Shown piece by piece: positions 28,964 to 39,130 of a DNA stretch of 64,000 nucleotides (position 1 is the stretch's first letter; the number at the start of each line of letters is the position of its first letter). The translations under genes and the position numbers were made by a program. Under the pieces are notes generated by a model, which made no database searches, was not told where the DNA came from, and saw nothing but the letters and a program-made list of their open reading frames with translations. The DNA comes from Pseudomonas sp. PICF141 (GTDB lineage: Bacteria; Pseudomonadota; Gammaproteobacteria; Pseudomonadales; Pseudomonadaceae). The DNA lies in contig NZ_MUNM01000037.1 in NCBI RefSeq assembly GCF_002286815.1, positions 1 through 64,000 on the forward strand, given 5' to 3'.

Positions 28964-30762
28964 AGGGTGCTGCCTTCTGTTTGCTGTCCGAGAAACTCCG
29001 GATGGAATTCCAGTTGGACACGGGTGCCTTGGGGGTCTCTGGAGAGGATTTGCAGCTGGCCGTGCAAGCTGCGAGCCCGCTCATCCATGATGTTCAGGCC
29101 GTGGTGTTCGCGTTGGTCGACGTTGCCGCTGAAGCCGCGACCGTCGTCTTCGACCGACAACCTGACGGTCTCGCCGTCTTGGCGCAGTTGCAGCCAGGCG
29201 TTTTGCGCATGGGCGTGGCGCAAGCAGTTGGAGAGCGCCTCGCGGGTGATCTGCAGAATGTGGATCTGTTCGCTGGCCGATAGCTGAAAGGCCAGGGTGT
29301 CGACGTGCAAATGCACCTGGAATTCCCCGCGCCGGGAAAACTCCTCGGCGGTGTCCTTGAGTTCCTGCACCAGCCCCGCGTCGTGAATCTGCAAGCGAAA
29401 AGTCGTCAGCAATTCGCGTAACTGGCGATAGGCATTGTTCAGTCCCTCGCGCAATTCGACGGTAACGGTTTCCAGGGTCTGGACCGGTTCGCCGCGGCGC
29501 ATCAGGGTCTGCATGCGGCTGACTTGCAGCTTCATGTAGGACAGGGCCTGGGCCAGTGAGTCGTGTAGCTCGCGGGCAATGATCGTGCGTTCTTCGAGCA
29601 GCAGCAGGCGATGATCCTGTTCCCGTTGGCGCTTGAGCGAGAGCGAGGTGCCAATCAGGTTGGCCAAGGCCTGGATCAGCTGGGTTTCCCAGGCTTGCAT
29701 GGCATGTCCGTCGACAAAGTGTGCCTTGAGCTCACCCAGTTCACTGCCCTGGTTGCTGATGCTGAAAGTTTGCGGATTGGCTTTGTGGTGCTTCTGGCAT
29801 GTGGCGCAGTCACTGCTGGCGCAGACTTCGCGGATGTTCGCACCATGCAGGGCCAGTAGCTGTTGAGCCGGTGCCTGCTGTTGGCCTTGCAGGCACAGCG
29901 ACAGGCGCAAGCCAGGCAAGCGTTGCTGGAAGCGTCGAATCAACTGATCGAGACCTTCGGCATTGGCCAGGCGGGTGGCCAGGCTTCGGCTGCTTTGATA
30001 CAGCAGCTCCAGGGCGGCATTGGCTTGTTGCAGGTTCAGGGTTTTCTGCCGGACCTGACTTTCCAGGGTGCGATGGGATTCTTCGATCGTCTCGGCCATG
30101 GTATTGAAACTCATGGCCAACTGGCCCAGTTCGTCCTGGGACTGATGGTTGACCCGCACCTTGAAATCGCCGCGACGAAAGCGCTGGGTGGCGTCTACCA
30201 ATTCCTTGAGGGGCGTGACGACACCGTACTGCAACTCGTACAACCCGATCAGCAGGACAATCATGGTGGTGAACAAGGCCAAGCCCTGGATCGCCTGTTG
30301 CCAGCCTTGCTTTTGTTCGCTCTGGCGCTGCAACAGATTGACGAACTGGTTCAGTTGCTCAACGAAGGAATGAGCCTGGACTTGAAAGACAGCCGCATCG
30401 CCGCGCAGCAGTGCCGGGAGTAAATCCTCGTTCCATTGTTGCTGGATTTTCCCATAACTGACTTGCAGGGCGGCGGTGGGGCCATCTTCCAGCACGGCCT
30501 TGAGTGACTGGCTGGTGAGACGGGTTTGCAGGCTGTCAGTGATGGCGGCGATTTCTGCGGGCGTTGCACCCGCGGCCAGTTTCCAGCTCAGGTGATAAGT
30601 CTCCATGCGCACTGAGCCGGCGGTGTTGATGGCGGCGGCATCGCCCTGGCTGAACCAGGCGATCAGCCCGGCGCTCAGCGAACTGGCGAGCGCCAGCACG
30701 GCGATCAGGATCACCGCCAACCCGGCGCGAGCGGGCAGGGAGCTGCGCAACCAGCGCATCAT
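28960..30762 (-). CDS. narX: NarX, nitrate/nitrite sensor histidine kinase
   Basis: The 600-residue membrane kinase has two transmembrane helices around a periplasmic sensor that begins with a nitrate-binding P-box (INTAGSVRMETYHLSWKL). A HAMP segment, a central module with a Cys cluster (CASSDCATCQKHH), and a HisKA_3 phosphoacceptor (ARELHDSLAQALSYMK) with HATPase follow. It phosphorylates NarL when nitrate is present. It starts 303 bases from narK1 across a shared regulatory region. Confidence 0.94.
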   Translation of the reverse strand: MMRWLRSSLPARAGLAVILIAVLALASSLSAGLIAWFSQGDAAAINTAGSVRMETYHLSWKLAAGATPAEIAAITDSLQTRLTSQSLKAVLEDGPTAALQVSYGKIQQQWNEDLLPALLRGDAAVFQVQAHSFVEQLNQFVNLLQRQSEQKQGWQQAIQGLALFTTMIVLLIGLYELQYGVVTPLKELVDATQRFRRGDFKVRVNHQSQDELGQLAMSFNTMAETIEESHRTLESQVRQKTLNLQQANAALELLYQSSRSLATRLANAEGLDQLIRRFQQRLPGLRLSLCLQGQQQAPAQQLLALHGANIREVCASSDCATCQKHHKANPQTFSISNQGSELGELKAHFVDGHAMQAWETQLIQALANLIGTSLSLKRQREQDHRLLLLEERTIIARELHDSLAQALSYMKLQVSRMQTLMRRGEPVQTLETVTVELREGLNNAYRQLRELLTTFRLQIHDAGLVQELKDTAEEFSRRGEFQVHLHVDTLAFQLSASEQIHILQITREALSNCLRHAHAQNAWLQLRQDGETVRLSVEDDGRGFSGNVDQREHHGLNIMDERARSLHGQLQILSRDPQGTRVQLEFHPEFLGQQTEGSTL

Positions 30763-30842
30763 CGGCGCAGGTCCCGGAGCAAATCAGGAAAACAGAGCAT
30801 GTGCAGCACCAGAGTGGGTTTAGCCGCCGATCCCGGGCGCGC

Positions 30843-30858
30843 TACCTCTAAAGAGTTG
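30843..30858. promoter_or_regulatory. partial NarL-type site near narX
   Basis: TACCTCT-AA-AGAGTTG shares nine bases of perfect start with the 28294 site but its second heptamer is degraded. It lies 81 bases before the narX start and 223 before narK1. It could be an autoregulatory half-site. Confidence 0.5.
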
Positions 30859-30939
30859 TCGACAGTTCCTTGTCAGCAAAAGCGTCGGTAAAAACTCTTA
30901 ACAAGCTGATAAATAAAGGGTTTTAAGACTCTCTTGCAC

Positions 30940-30955
30940 TACCTCCTTGGAGGTA
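30940..30955 (+). promoter_or_regulatory. perfect NarL-type 7-2-7 palindrome upstream of narK1
   Basis: TACCTCC-TT-GGAGGTA is a perfect inverted repeat of two NarL heptamers. Its centre lies 53 bases upstream of the centre of the ANR box at 30994-31007, so about 94 bases before the predicted narK1 start. This is the arrangement expected for joint NarL and ANR activation of narK1K2GHJI. Confidence 0.8.
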
Positions 30956-30993
30956 GGCCGCACAAGCATAGGCCTATGCCCCCTTGGGCTTCG

Positions 30994-31007
30994 TTGACAT
31001 GGGTCAA
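30994..31007 (+). promoter_or_regulatory. ANR box of the narK1K2GHJI operon
   Basis: TTGACATGGGTCAA is a perfectly symmetrical FNR-type site (TTGAC-N4-GTCAA). Its centre is about 66 bases before the narK1 start, so transcription should begin near 31042. Of the ANR boxes in this window it is the only fully symmetrical one with C/G at the fifth half-site position. Confidence 0.88.
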
Positions 31008-31065
31008 GTTTTTGCGGGGTTGGCCTCTCTAGTCTGCCGCCATGGCTAACTGACGGGAGAGCATT

Positions 31066-32370
31066 GTGAACCCACCGCGAGTAAGACAAGGCTTGGTGCT
31101 GGGCATGAGCACGCTGGCCTTCACCGTGTGCTTCATGGTCTGGATGATGTTTGCCGTGCTCGGGGTGCCGATCAAGGAACTGCTCCAACTCAACGAAACC
31201 CAGTTCGGCCTGCTGGCCGCGACCCCGGTGCTGACCGGTTCGCTGGTGCGTTTGCCGCTGGGTTTGCTGACCGACCGCTTTGGCGGGCGCAGCGTGTTCT
31301 TCCTGCTGATGCTGAGCTGCGTCGCACCGCTGTATTTGATCAGTCACGCCACCGCCTACTGGCAGTTCCTGGTGCTGGGTTTGTTCGTCGGCCTGGCCGG
31401 CGGCTCGTTCTCGGTCGGGATTGCCTACGTCGCCAAATGGTTCGACAAGGAGAATCAAGGCTTCGCCATGGGCATCTTCGGCGCCGGTAACGCCGGGGCT
31501 GCGGTGACCAAGTTTCTCGCCCCGGCACTGATTGCCGCCGGCAGCTGGCAACTGGTGCCGAAAGTCTTTAGCGCGATCCTTTTTATTACCGCGCTGCTGT
31601 TCTGGTTTCTCAGTGCCGAAAACAAGGACCACCGCAGTGCATCCGGCGCTACGTTGCGTGAGCAACTGCGCTCATTGAAAGACCCTGCGGTGTGGCGCTA
31701 CTGCCAGTACTACTCGATCGTCTTCGGTGGCTACGTCGCCCTGGCCCTGTGGATGACCAAGTACTACGTCCAGGAATACGGTTTCAGCCTGCAAAGCGCG
31801 GCGCTGCTGGCGGCCTGTTTTTCCTTGCCCGGTGGCGTGCTGCGTGCCGTCGGTGGCTGGCTGTCGGATCGCTGGGGGGCGCAAAGCGTGACCTGGTGGG
31901 TGTTGTGGGTCAGCTGGATCTGCCTGTTCCTGCTTTCATATCCCCAGACTCAACTGCAAGTGCAGACCATCAACGGCCCGGTGGATTTCCACATCGGCCT
32001 GAACCCCGCGTTGTTCACTGTGTTGCTGTTCGTCATAGGCATCGCCTTCGCGTTCGGCAAGGCCTCGGTCTTCAAATACATCGCCAATGACTATCCGAAA
32101 AACATGGGCGCGGTGTCCGGCATCGTCGGCCTCGCCGGTGGCCTGGGCGGTTTCGTGCTGCCGATCCTGTTTGGTGCCCTGGTGGACCTCACCGGCGTGC
32201 GCTCTTCCTGCTTCATGTTGATGTACGGCGTGGTCTGGGTCTCCCTCACCTGGATGTACTTCAGCGAAATACGCAAAAGCGCGGTGCTGGGTAAAGCGCC
32301 GCAGCTGACCCCGTCCCCGATTTCCAGTATTGCCCTAGGAGAAGAACATGTCCGTTCTGCAAAAGCCTGA
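31066..32370 (+). CDS. narK1: NarK1, nitrate/nitrite transporter (proton symport type)
   Basis: The 434-residue major facilitator protein has 12 predicted transmembrane helices, the conserved Arg segment (LTGSLVRLPLGLLTDRFGGR) and nitrate signature Gly-rich helices (GLAGGSFSVGIAYV; GLAGGLGGFVLP). The NarK1 type is thought to import nitrate with protons. GTG starts the frame. It overlaps narK2 by 23 bases, the paired arrangement of Pseudomonas nar operons. Confidence 0.92.
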   Translation: MNPPRVRQGLVLGMSTLAFTVCFMVWMMFAVLGVPIKELLQLNETQFGLLAATPVLTGSLVRLPLGLLTDRFGGRSVFFLLMLSCVAPLYLISHATAYWQFLVLGLFVGLAGGSFSVGIAYVAKWFDKENQGFAMGIFGAGNAGAAVTKFLAPALIAAGSWQLVPKVFSAILFITALLFWFLSAENKDHRSASGATLREQLRSLKDPAVWRYCQYYSIVFGGYVALALWMTKYYVQEYGFSLQSAALLAACFSLPGGVLRAVGGWLSDRWGAQSVTWWVLWVSWICLFLLSYPQTQLQVQTINGPVDFHIGLNPALFTVLLFVIGIAFAFGKASVFKYIANDYPKNMGAVSGIVGLAGGLGGFVLPILFGALVDLTGVRSSCFMLMYGVVWVSLTWMYFSEIRKSAVLGKAPQLTPSPISSIALGEEHVRSAKA

Positions 32371-33745
32371 CAAAGGCCCGGTCATTCATGACTGGCGCCC
32401 CGAGGACCCCGCGTTCTGGGGAAGTAGCGGCAAACAGACCGCCACGCGCAACTTGTGGATTTCCATTCCTGCGCTGTTGCTGGCCTTCGCGGTGTGGATG
32501 GTCTGGAGCACGGTGATTGTGCGTTTGAACGCCATCGGCTTCAGCTTCACCACCGACCAATTGTTCTGGCTGGCGGCGTTGCCAGGGCTGTCGGGTGCGA
32601 CCTTGCGCGTCTTCTATTCCTTTATGGTGCCGATCTTCGGTGGCCGGCGCTGGACCGCCCTGAGCACCGCGTCGCTATTGCTGCCATCGATCTGGATGGG
32701 CTTTGCCGTGCAGGACCCGAGCACCTCCTACAGCGTGTTCGTGTTGATTGCCTTGCTCTGCGGTTTTGGCGGCGGCAACTTTGCCTCGAGCATGTCCAAC
32801 ATCAGCTTCTTCTATCCCAAGTCGCAGCAGGGCACGGCCCTTGGCCTCAATGCCGGCCTGGGCAATCTGGGTGTCTCGGTGATGCAGTTCTGTGTGCCGC
32901 TGGTGATTACCTTCGGCGTGTTCGGCTTCATGGGCGGCTCGCCGCAAGCATTGCCGGACGGTGCCCAGTTGTGGCTGCAGAACGCCGGGTTCATCTGGGT
33001 GCCGTTCATTGTCCTGGTGACGGTGCTGGCCTGGTTCGGCATGAATGACCTGTCCAGTGCCCGGGCGTCGTTCAGCGAACAGGCGGTGATCTTCAAGCGC
33101 AAGCACAACTGGCTGATGTGCTGGTTGTACCTGGCGACCTTCGGTTCATTCATCGGTTTTTCCGCCGCGTTTCCGCTGCTGATCAAAACCTCGTTCCCTG
33201 ATGTGATTGCCTTGAAATTCGCCTTCCTCGGCCCGTTGGTCGGTGCGCTGGTGCGGCCATTGGGTGGCTGGCTGGCGGACAAGCTCGGTGGCGCGAAAGT
33301 GACCTTGTGGAACTTCGTGGCGATGATCGCGATGGTCTTCGCCGTGATGCACTTTTTGCCGCAGAACGGCACCGGCGGCAACTTCTACGGCTTCCTCGGC
33401 ATGTTCATGTTGCTGTTTATCACCACGGGCGTCGGCAACGGTTCCACCTTCCGGATGATCCCGGTGATCTTCCGTACCCAGCATGAAAAAGCGTCGGCCG
33501 GCAAACCGCCAGCCGTGCGCGAACAAGCGCTCAAGGATGCCGGCAAGGAATCGGCCGCGGTCCTGGGCTTCAGTTCGGCCATGGGCGCCTTCGGTGCGTT
33601 CTTCATTCCCAAATCCTTCGGCTCTTCGATGGCCCTGACCGGCGGCCCGGAGATGGCCTTCTACATGTTCGTCGGCTTTTACCTGAGCTGCATCGTGGTG
33701 ACCTGGTGGTGGTACGCGCGCAAAGGCGCCGCGACACCCTGCTGA
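32348..33745 (+). CDS. narK2: NarK2, nitrate/nitrite antiporter
   Basis: The 465-residue major facilitator protein has 12 predicted helices, the motif PGLSGATLRVFYSFMVPIFG in helix 2 and Gly-rich segments (GFGGGNFASSMSNI, TTGVGNGSTFRMIP). The NarK2 type is thought to exchange nitrate for nitrite, and in P. aeruginosa it is the one needed for denitrifying growth. It is followed after 69 bases by narG. Confidence 0.92.
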   Translation: MSVLQKPDKGPVIHDWRPEDPAFWGSSGKQTATRNLWISIPALLLAFAVWMVWSTVIVRLNAIGFSFTTDQLFWLAALPGLSGATLRVFYSFMVPIFGGRRWTALSTASLLLPSIWMGFAVQDPSTSYSVFVLIALLCGFGGGNFASSMSNISFFYPKSQQGTALGLNAGLGNLGVSVMQFCVPLVITFGVFGFMGGSPQALPDGAQLWLQNAGFIWVPFIVLVTVLAWFGMNDLSSARASFSEQAVIFKRKHNWLMCWLYLATFGSFIGFSAAFPLLIKTSFPDVIALKFAFLGPLVGALVRPLGGWLADKLGGAKVTLWNFVAMIAMVFAVMHFLPQNGTGGNFYGFLGMFMLLFITTGVGNGSTFRMIPVIFRTQHEKASAGKPPAVREQALKDAGKESAAVLGFSSAMGAFGAFFIPKSFGSSMALTGGPEMAFYMFVGFYLSCIVVTWWWYARKGAATPC

Positions 33746-33814
33746 GACGACCCGAATTCAACCATTGCGTGGGCGGGGCACAGACTCCGCGACGAAGCCT
33801 GAGAGGACTGCACC

Positions 33815-36800
33815 GTGAGTCATTTACTGGATCAATTGCGGTTTTTAAACCGTAAGCAAAACGAGTTTTCCGATGGTCATGGAGAGACCCGCAAGGAGTC
33901 TCGCGACTGGGAAAACGTTTACCGTTCGCGCTGGCAGTACGACAAGATCGTGCGTTCCACCCACGGGGTGAACTGCACCGGTTCCTGCTCGTGGAAAATC
34001 TACGTCAAGAACGGCCTGATCACCTGGGAAACCCAGCAGACCGACTACCCGCGTACCCGCAACGATCTGCCGAACCATGAACCCCGTGGCTGCCCCCGTG
34101 GTGCCAGTTACAGCTGGTACATCTACAGCGCCAACCGGCTCAAGTACCCGAAAATCCGCAAGCCGTTGCTCAAGCTCTGGCGCGATGCGCGGCAGACCAT
34201 GGCGCCGGTCGAAGCCTGGGCCAGCATCGTCGAGGACAAGGCCAAGGCCGATTCCTATAAAAGCAAGCGCGGCATGGGTGGCTTCATTCGTTCCAACTGG
34301 GAGGAAGTCAACGAGATCATCGCGGCGGCCAACGTCTACACCATCAAGCAATACGGCCCGGACCGGATCGTCGGCTTCTCGCCGATCCCGGCCATGTCGA
34401 TGGTCAGCTACGCCGCAGGCTCGCGTTATCTGTCGCTGATCGGTGGCGCCTGCCTGAGCTTTTATGACTGGTACTGCGACTTGCCACCGGCCTCGCCAAT
34501 GGTCTGGGGCGAGCAGACCGATGTGCCGGAATCGGCCGACTGGTACAACGCCAACTACATCATTGCCTGGGGCTCCAACGTCCCGCAGACCCGTACCCCG
34601 GACGCGCACTTCTTTACCGAAGTCCGCTACAAGGGCACCAAGACGGTCGCGATCACCCCGGACTACTCGGAAGTCGCCAAGCTCACCGACCTGTGGCTGA
34701 ACCCCAAACAAGGCACCGACGCGGCGCTGGCCCAGGCGTTCAACCATGTGATCTTCAAAGAATTCCACCTGGACAAACCGAGCGCCTATTTCACCGATTA
34801 CGCCAAGCGCTTCACTGATTTGCCGGTGTTGGTGCTGCTCAAGCAAATGGTCGACAAGGCACCGGGCGCCGGTTACCAGCCGGACCGCTTCCTGCGCGCC
34901 TCGGACCTTACCGACAACCTCGGCCAGGAAAACAACCCGGAATGGAAAACCATCGCCCTGGATGTAAACGGCGAACTGGTGTCCCCTCAAGGCTCCATCG
35001 GTTATCGCTGGGGCGAGAAGGGCAAGTGGAACATCCTGCCTCGTGAAGGTGGCGAAGGCCGTGAGATCGATCTGAAGCTGAGCCTGATCGGTGATGACGT
35101 GGCCGAAGTGGCGTTCCCGTATTTTGCCGGCGAATCCCATGAGCACTTCCAGCATGTGGCCGGCGATGCGGTGCAATACCGTCGCGTGCCGGTGCATAAC
35201 GTGGTGCTGGCGGATGGCAGCGTGGCCAAAGTCGCCACCGTGTTCGACCTGTCGGCGGCCAACCTGGCGATCGATCGTGGTCTTGGTGGTGAAAACGTCG
35301 CCAAGGATTACAACGATGCTTCGGTGCCCGGCACCCCGGCGTGGCAAGAGCAGATCACTGGCGTGAGCCGCGAGAAAGCCATCCAGATCGCCCGTGAGTT
35401 CGCCGACAACGCCGACAAGACCAAGGGCCGCTCGATGATCATTGTTGGCGCGGCGATGAACCACTGGTACCACATGGACATGAACTACCGCGGGCTGATC
35501 AACATGCTCATGCTCTGCGGCTGTGTCGGCCAGACCGGTGGCGGTTGGGCGCACTACGTCGGCCAGGAAAAACTGCGTCCGCAATGCGGCTGGCTGCCCC
35601 TGGCGTTCGGCCTGGACTGGAACCGTCCGCCTCGCCAAATGAACGGCACCAGCTTCTTCTACGCCCACAGTTCGCAATGGCGCCACGAGAAGATGAGCAT
35701 GCACGACGTGCTCTCGCCATTGGCCGATAAATCACAATTTCCCGAGCATGCCCTGGACTACAACATCCGCGCCGAACGCGCCGGATGGTTGCCAAGCGCA
35801 CCGCAACTGAACACTAACCCTTTGCACATTTGCCGCGACGCGGCGGCTGTCGGCATGGAGCCGAAAGACTACGTGGTCAAGTCGCTGCAGGACGGTTCGC
35901 TACGTTTCTCCTGCGAACAGCCGGACAGCCCGGTCAACTTCCCGCGCAACATGTTCATCTGGCGTTCCAACCTGCTGGGCTCCTCGGGCAAGGGCCACGA
36001 GTACATGCTCAAGTACCTGCTCGGCACCAAGAACGGGGTGATGAACGAAGACATCGGCCAGGTCGGCGACTGCAAACCCGAAGAAGCCGAATGGGTGGAC
36101 GAGGGCGCCATCGGCAAGCTCGATCTGGTCACCACGCTGGACTTTCGCATGTCGTCGACCTGCGTCTATTCCGACATCGTCTTGCCGACCGCGACCTGGT
36201 ACGAAAAAGACGACATGAACACCTCGGACATGCACCCGTTCATTCACCCGTTGTCGGCCGCCATCGACCCGGCCTGGGAATCGCGTTCCGACTGGGAAAT
36301 CTACAAAGGCATCGCCAAGGCGTTTTCCAGCATGGCGGTCGGGCATCTGGGCGTTGAAAAGGATCTGGTGACCATCCCGCTGATGCACGACAGCGTTGGC
36401 GAACTGGCTCAGCCGTTTGGTGGCACCGACTGGAAAAGCGCCGGCGTGGCCCCGGAGCCGGGCAAGAATGCGCCGAACCTGCATGTGGTGGAGCGCGATT
36501 ACCCGAACATCTACAAACAGTTTTCGTCGCTGGGGCCATTGCTGGAAAAACACGGCAACGGTGGCAAGGGCATCAACTGGAACACCGACGCTGAAGTGAA
36601 ATTCCTCGGTGCGCTCAATCACAAAGAAGGGGCTGTGGGTATCAGCCAGGGTCGGCCGAAAATCGACTCGGCGATCGATGCTGCAGAAGTGATTCTGTCC
36701 CTGGCGCCGGAAACCAATGGCCATGTCGCCGTCAAGGCCTGGGCCGCGCTGTCGGAATTTACCGGCATCGATCACAGCCACCTGGCGCTGTCCAAGGAAC

Positions 36801-37588
36801 ACGAGGCGATTCGTTTCCGCGACATTCAGGCACAGCCGCGCAAGATCATTTCCAGCCCGACCTGGTCGGGTCTCGAAGACGATCACGTCAGCTACAACGC
36901 GGGCTACACCAACGTTCACGAAGCGATCCCATGGCGCACCATCACCGGTCGCCAGCAGTTCTACCAGGATCACCCGTGGATGCAGGCGTTCGGCGAGCAA
37001 CTGATGAGTTATCGCCCGCCCGTCAACACCCGCACCATCGAAGGGGTGAAAGGCAAGCGCAATAACGGCCACAAGGAAATCGTCCTGAACTGGATCACCC
37101 CGCACCAGAAATGGGGCATCCACAGCACCTACAGCGACAACCTGCTGATGCTCACCCTCAGCCGTGGCGGGCCGATTGTCTGGCTCTCGGAGAACGACGC
37201 GAAAAGCGCCGGCATCGAGGACAACGACTGGATCGAGTGCTTCAACGCCAACGGCGCACTGACCGCCCGGGCGGTGGTCAGCCAGCGTGTCAAGGACGGC
37301 ATGGTGATGATGTATCACGCACAGGAACGGATCGTGAACGTACCCGGTTCGGAAACCACCAAGACCCGTGGCGGCCACCACAACTCGGTCACCCGCGTCG
37401 TGCTCAAGCCGACCCACATGATCGGCGGCTATGCCCAGCAAGCCTACGGTTTCAACTATTACGGCACGGTCGGTTGCAACCGCGATGAATTCGTCGTGGT
37501 GCGCAAAATGGCCAAAGTCGACTGGCTCGATGGTTCGTCCGGCGATGATCTGCCGCGTCCTCTGCCGACCGATATCGAGGAGAACTGA
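33815..37588 (+). CDS. narG: NarG, respiratory nitrate reductase molybdenum subunit
   Basis: The 1257-residue protein has the N-terminal FS0 4Fe-4S motif of NarG (HGVNCTGSCSW plus a Cys in EPRGCPRGAS), the Mo-ligand region QTDVPESADWYNANY, and Mo-bisMGD binding domains. It lacks a twin-arginine leader for export, so it works on the cytoplasmic face of the membrane in NarGHI. It reduces nitrate to nitrite using quinol electrons from NarI via NarH. The start is GTG with GAGAGGA in front. Confidence 0.97.
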   Translation: MSHLLDQLRFLNRKQNEFSDGHGETRKESRDWENVYRSRWQYDKIVRSTHGVNCTGSCSWKIYVKNGLITWETQQTDYPRTRNDLPNHEPRGCPRGASYSWYIYSANRLKYPKIRKPLLKLWRDARQTMAPVEAWASIVEDKAKADSYKSKRGMGGFIRSNWEEVNEIIAAANVYTIKQYGPDRIVGFSPIPAMSMVSYAAGSRYLSLIGGACLSFYDWYCDLPPASPMVWGEQTDVPESADWYNANYIIAWGSNVPQTRTPDAHFFTEVRYKGTKTVAITPDYSEVAKLTDLWLNPKQGTDAALAQAFNHVIFKEFHLDKPSAYFTDYAKRFTDLPVLVLLKQMVDKAPGAGYQPDRFLRASDLTDNLGQENNPEWKTIALDVNGELVSPQGSIGYRWGEKGKWNILPREGGEGREIDLKLSLIGDDVAEVAFPYFAGESHEHFQHVAGDAVQYRRVPVHNVVLADGSVAKVATVFDLSAANLAIDRGLGGENVAKDYNDASVPGTPAWQEQITGVSREKAIQIAREFADNADKTKGRSMIIVGAAMNHWYHMDMNYRGLINMLMLCGCVGQTGGGWAHYVGQEKLRPQCGWLPLAFGLDWNRPPRQMNGTSFFYAHSSQWRHEKMSMHDVLSPLADKSQFPEHALDYNIRAERAGWLPSAPQLNTNPLHICRDAAAVGMEPKDYVVKSLQDGSLRFSCEQPDSPVNFPRNMFIWRSNLLGSSGKGHEYMLKYLLGTKNGVMNEDIGQVGDCKPEEAEWVDEGAIGKLDLVTTLDFRMSSTCVYSDIVLPTATWYEKDDMNTSDMHPFIHPLSAAIDPAWESRSDWEIYKGIAKAFSSMAVGHLGVEKDLVTIPLMHDSVGELAQPFGGTDWKSAGVAPEPGKNAPNLHVVERDYPNIYKQFSSLGPLLEKHGNGGKGINWNTDAEVKFLGALNHKEGAVGISQGRPKIDSAIDAAEVILSLAPETNGHVAVKAWAALSEFTGIDHSHLALSKEHEAIRFRDIQAQPRKIISSPTWSGLEDDHVSYNAGYTNVHEAIPWRTITGRQQFYQDHPWMQAFGEQLMSYRPPVNTRTIEGVKGKRNNGHKEIVLNWITPHQKWGIHSTYSDNLLMLTLSRGGPIVWLSENDAKSAGIEDNDWIECFNANGALTARAVVSQRVKDGMVMMYHAQERIVNVPGSETTKTRGGHHNSVTRVVLKPTHMIGGYAQQAYGFNYYGTVGCNRDEFVVVRKMAKVDWLDGSSGDDLPRPLPTDIEEN

Positions 37589-37589
37589 A

Positions 37590-39128
37590 ATGAAGATTCG
37601 CTCACAAATCGGCATGGTTCTGAACTTGGACAAGTGCATCGGTTGCCACACCTGTTCAATCACCTGCAAAAACGTCTGGACCAGCCGCGAAGGCATGGAA
37701 TACGCCTGGTTCAACAACGTTGAATCGAAACCCGGGATCGGTTACCCGAAAGAATGGGAAAACCAGGACAAGTGGAAGGGCGGCTGGATCCGCAACGCCA
37801 ACGGCACGATCAACCCGCGCATCGGCGGTAAATTCCGCGTGTTGGCCAACATTTTTGCCAACCCGGACCTGCCGAGCCTCGACGATTACTACGAACCCTT
37901 CGACTTCGATTACCAGCACCTGCACACCGCGCCGCTGGGCGAGCATCAGCCCACCGCGCGTCCGCGTTCGCTGATTTCCGGCAAGCGCATGGAGAAAATC
38001 GAGTGGGGCCCGAACTGGGAAGAAATCCTCGGCACTGAATTCGCCAAACGTCGCAAGGACAAGAACTTCGACAAGATCCAGGCGGACATTTACGGCGAGT
38101 ACGAAAACACATTCATGATGTATTTGCCGCGCCTGTGCGAGCACTGCCTCAACCCGACGTGCGCCGCATCGTGCCCGAGCGGTGCGATCTACAAGCGTGA
38201 AGAAGATGGCATCGTCCTGATCGACCAGGAGAAATGCCGTGGCTGGCGGATGTGCATCAGCGGCTGCCCGTACAAGAAAATCTACTTCAACTGGAAGAGC
38301 GGCAAGTCCGAGAAATGCATCTTCTGCTACCCGCGGATCGAAGCCGGGATGCCGACTGTTTGCGCCGAAACCTGCGTCGGGCGCATCCGTTACCTCGGTG
38401 TGCTGCTGTATGACGCCGACCGCATCAGCGAAGTGGCGAGCACCGCCAACGAACAGGACCTGTACGAGAAACAACTGGAGATCTTCCTCGATCCGAATGA
38501 CCCGGCAGTGATCCGTCAGGCCCTGGCCGATGGCGTGCCGCAGTCGGTGATCGATTCAGCCCAGCGTTCGCCGGTCTACAAAATGGCCGTGGACTGGAAA
38601 CTCGCGCTGCCGCTGCACCCGGAATACCGCACCTTGCCGATGGTTTGGTACGTGCCGCCGCTGTCGCCGATCCAGAACGCCGCCACTGCCGGCACCGTGG
38701 GTATGAACGGGGTGATCCCGGATGTCGACAGCCTGCGTATTCCACTCAAGTACCTGGCCAATCTGCTGACGGCAGGCGATGAAAAACCGGTCAAGCGTGC
38801 ACTTAAACGCTTGCTGGCGATGCGTGCTTACAAACGTTCCGAGCAAGTCGATGGTGTTCAGGATCTGCAAGTACTCAAGGATGTTGACTTGAGCGTGGCC
38901 CAGGTCGAGGAAATGTATCGCTACCTGGCGATCGCCAACTATGAAGACCGCTTTGTGGTACCGAGCGCGCACCGTGAAGACGCCATGAGTGACGCCTTTG
39001 CCGAGCGCTCCGGTTGCGGCTTCAGTTTCGGCAGCGGCTGCAGCGGTAGCTCCGACACCAACATGTTCGGTGCGAAGAAAGCCAACCGCCGCGACGTTCT
39101 GAAAACCGTTCAGTTGTGGGAGGAGTGA
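37590..39128 (+). CDS. narH: NarH, nitrate reductase iron-sulfur subunit
   Basis: The 512-residue protein has four ferredoxin-like Cys groups (CIGCHTCSITC; CEHCLNPTCAASCPSG; CRGWRMCISGCPYKK with Trp in place of one Cys; CIFCYPRIEAGMPTVCAETC), giving three 4Fe-4S and one 3Fe-4S cluster as in E. coli NarH. It moves electrons from NarI heme to NarG. I chose the ATG at 37590, one base past the narG stop. A Gly/Ser/Cys-rich segment near the C-terminus (SGCGFSFGSGCSGSS) is typical. Confidence 0.96.
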   Translation: MKIRSQIGMVLNLDKCIGCHTCSITCKNVWTSREGMEYAWFNNVESKPGIGYPKEWENQDKWKGGWIRNANGTINPRIGGKFRVLANIFANPDLPSLDDYYEPFDFDYQHLHTAPLGEHQPTARPRSLISGKRMEKIEWGPNWEEILGTEFAKRRKDKNFDKIQADIYGEYENTFMMYLPRLCEHCLNPTCAASCPSGAIYKREEDGIVLIDQEKCRGWRMCISGCPYKKIYFNWKSGKSEKCIFCYPRIEAGMPTVCAETCVGRIRYLGVLLYDADRISEVASTANEQDLYEKQLEIFLDPNDPAVIRQALADGVPQSVIDSAQRSPVYKMAVDWKLALPLHPEYRTLPMVWYVPPLSPIQNAATAGTVGMNGVIPDVDSLRIPLKYLANLLTAGDEKPVKRALKRLLAMRAYKRSEQVDGVQDLQVLKDVDLSVAQVEEMYRYLAIANYEDRFVVPSAHREDAMSDAFAERSGCGFSFGSGCSGSSDTNMFGAKKANRRDVLKTVQLWEE

Positions 39129-39130
39129 GC

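Noticed and set aside
33845..35704. 619-codon frame antisense to narG, and a 605-codon one at 35900-37717
   Set aside because: Both mirror the codon pattern of narG, have no ribosome site or family resemblance, and narG itself is unmistakable.
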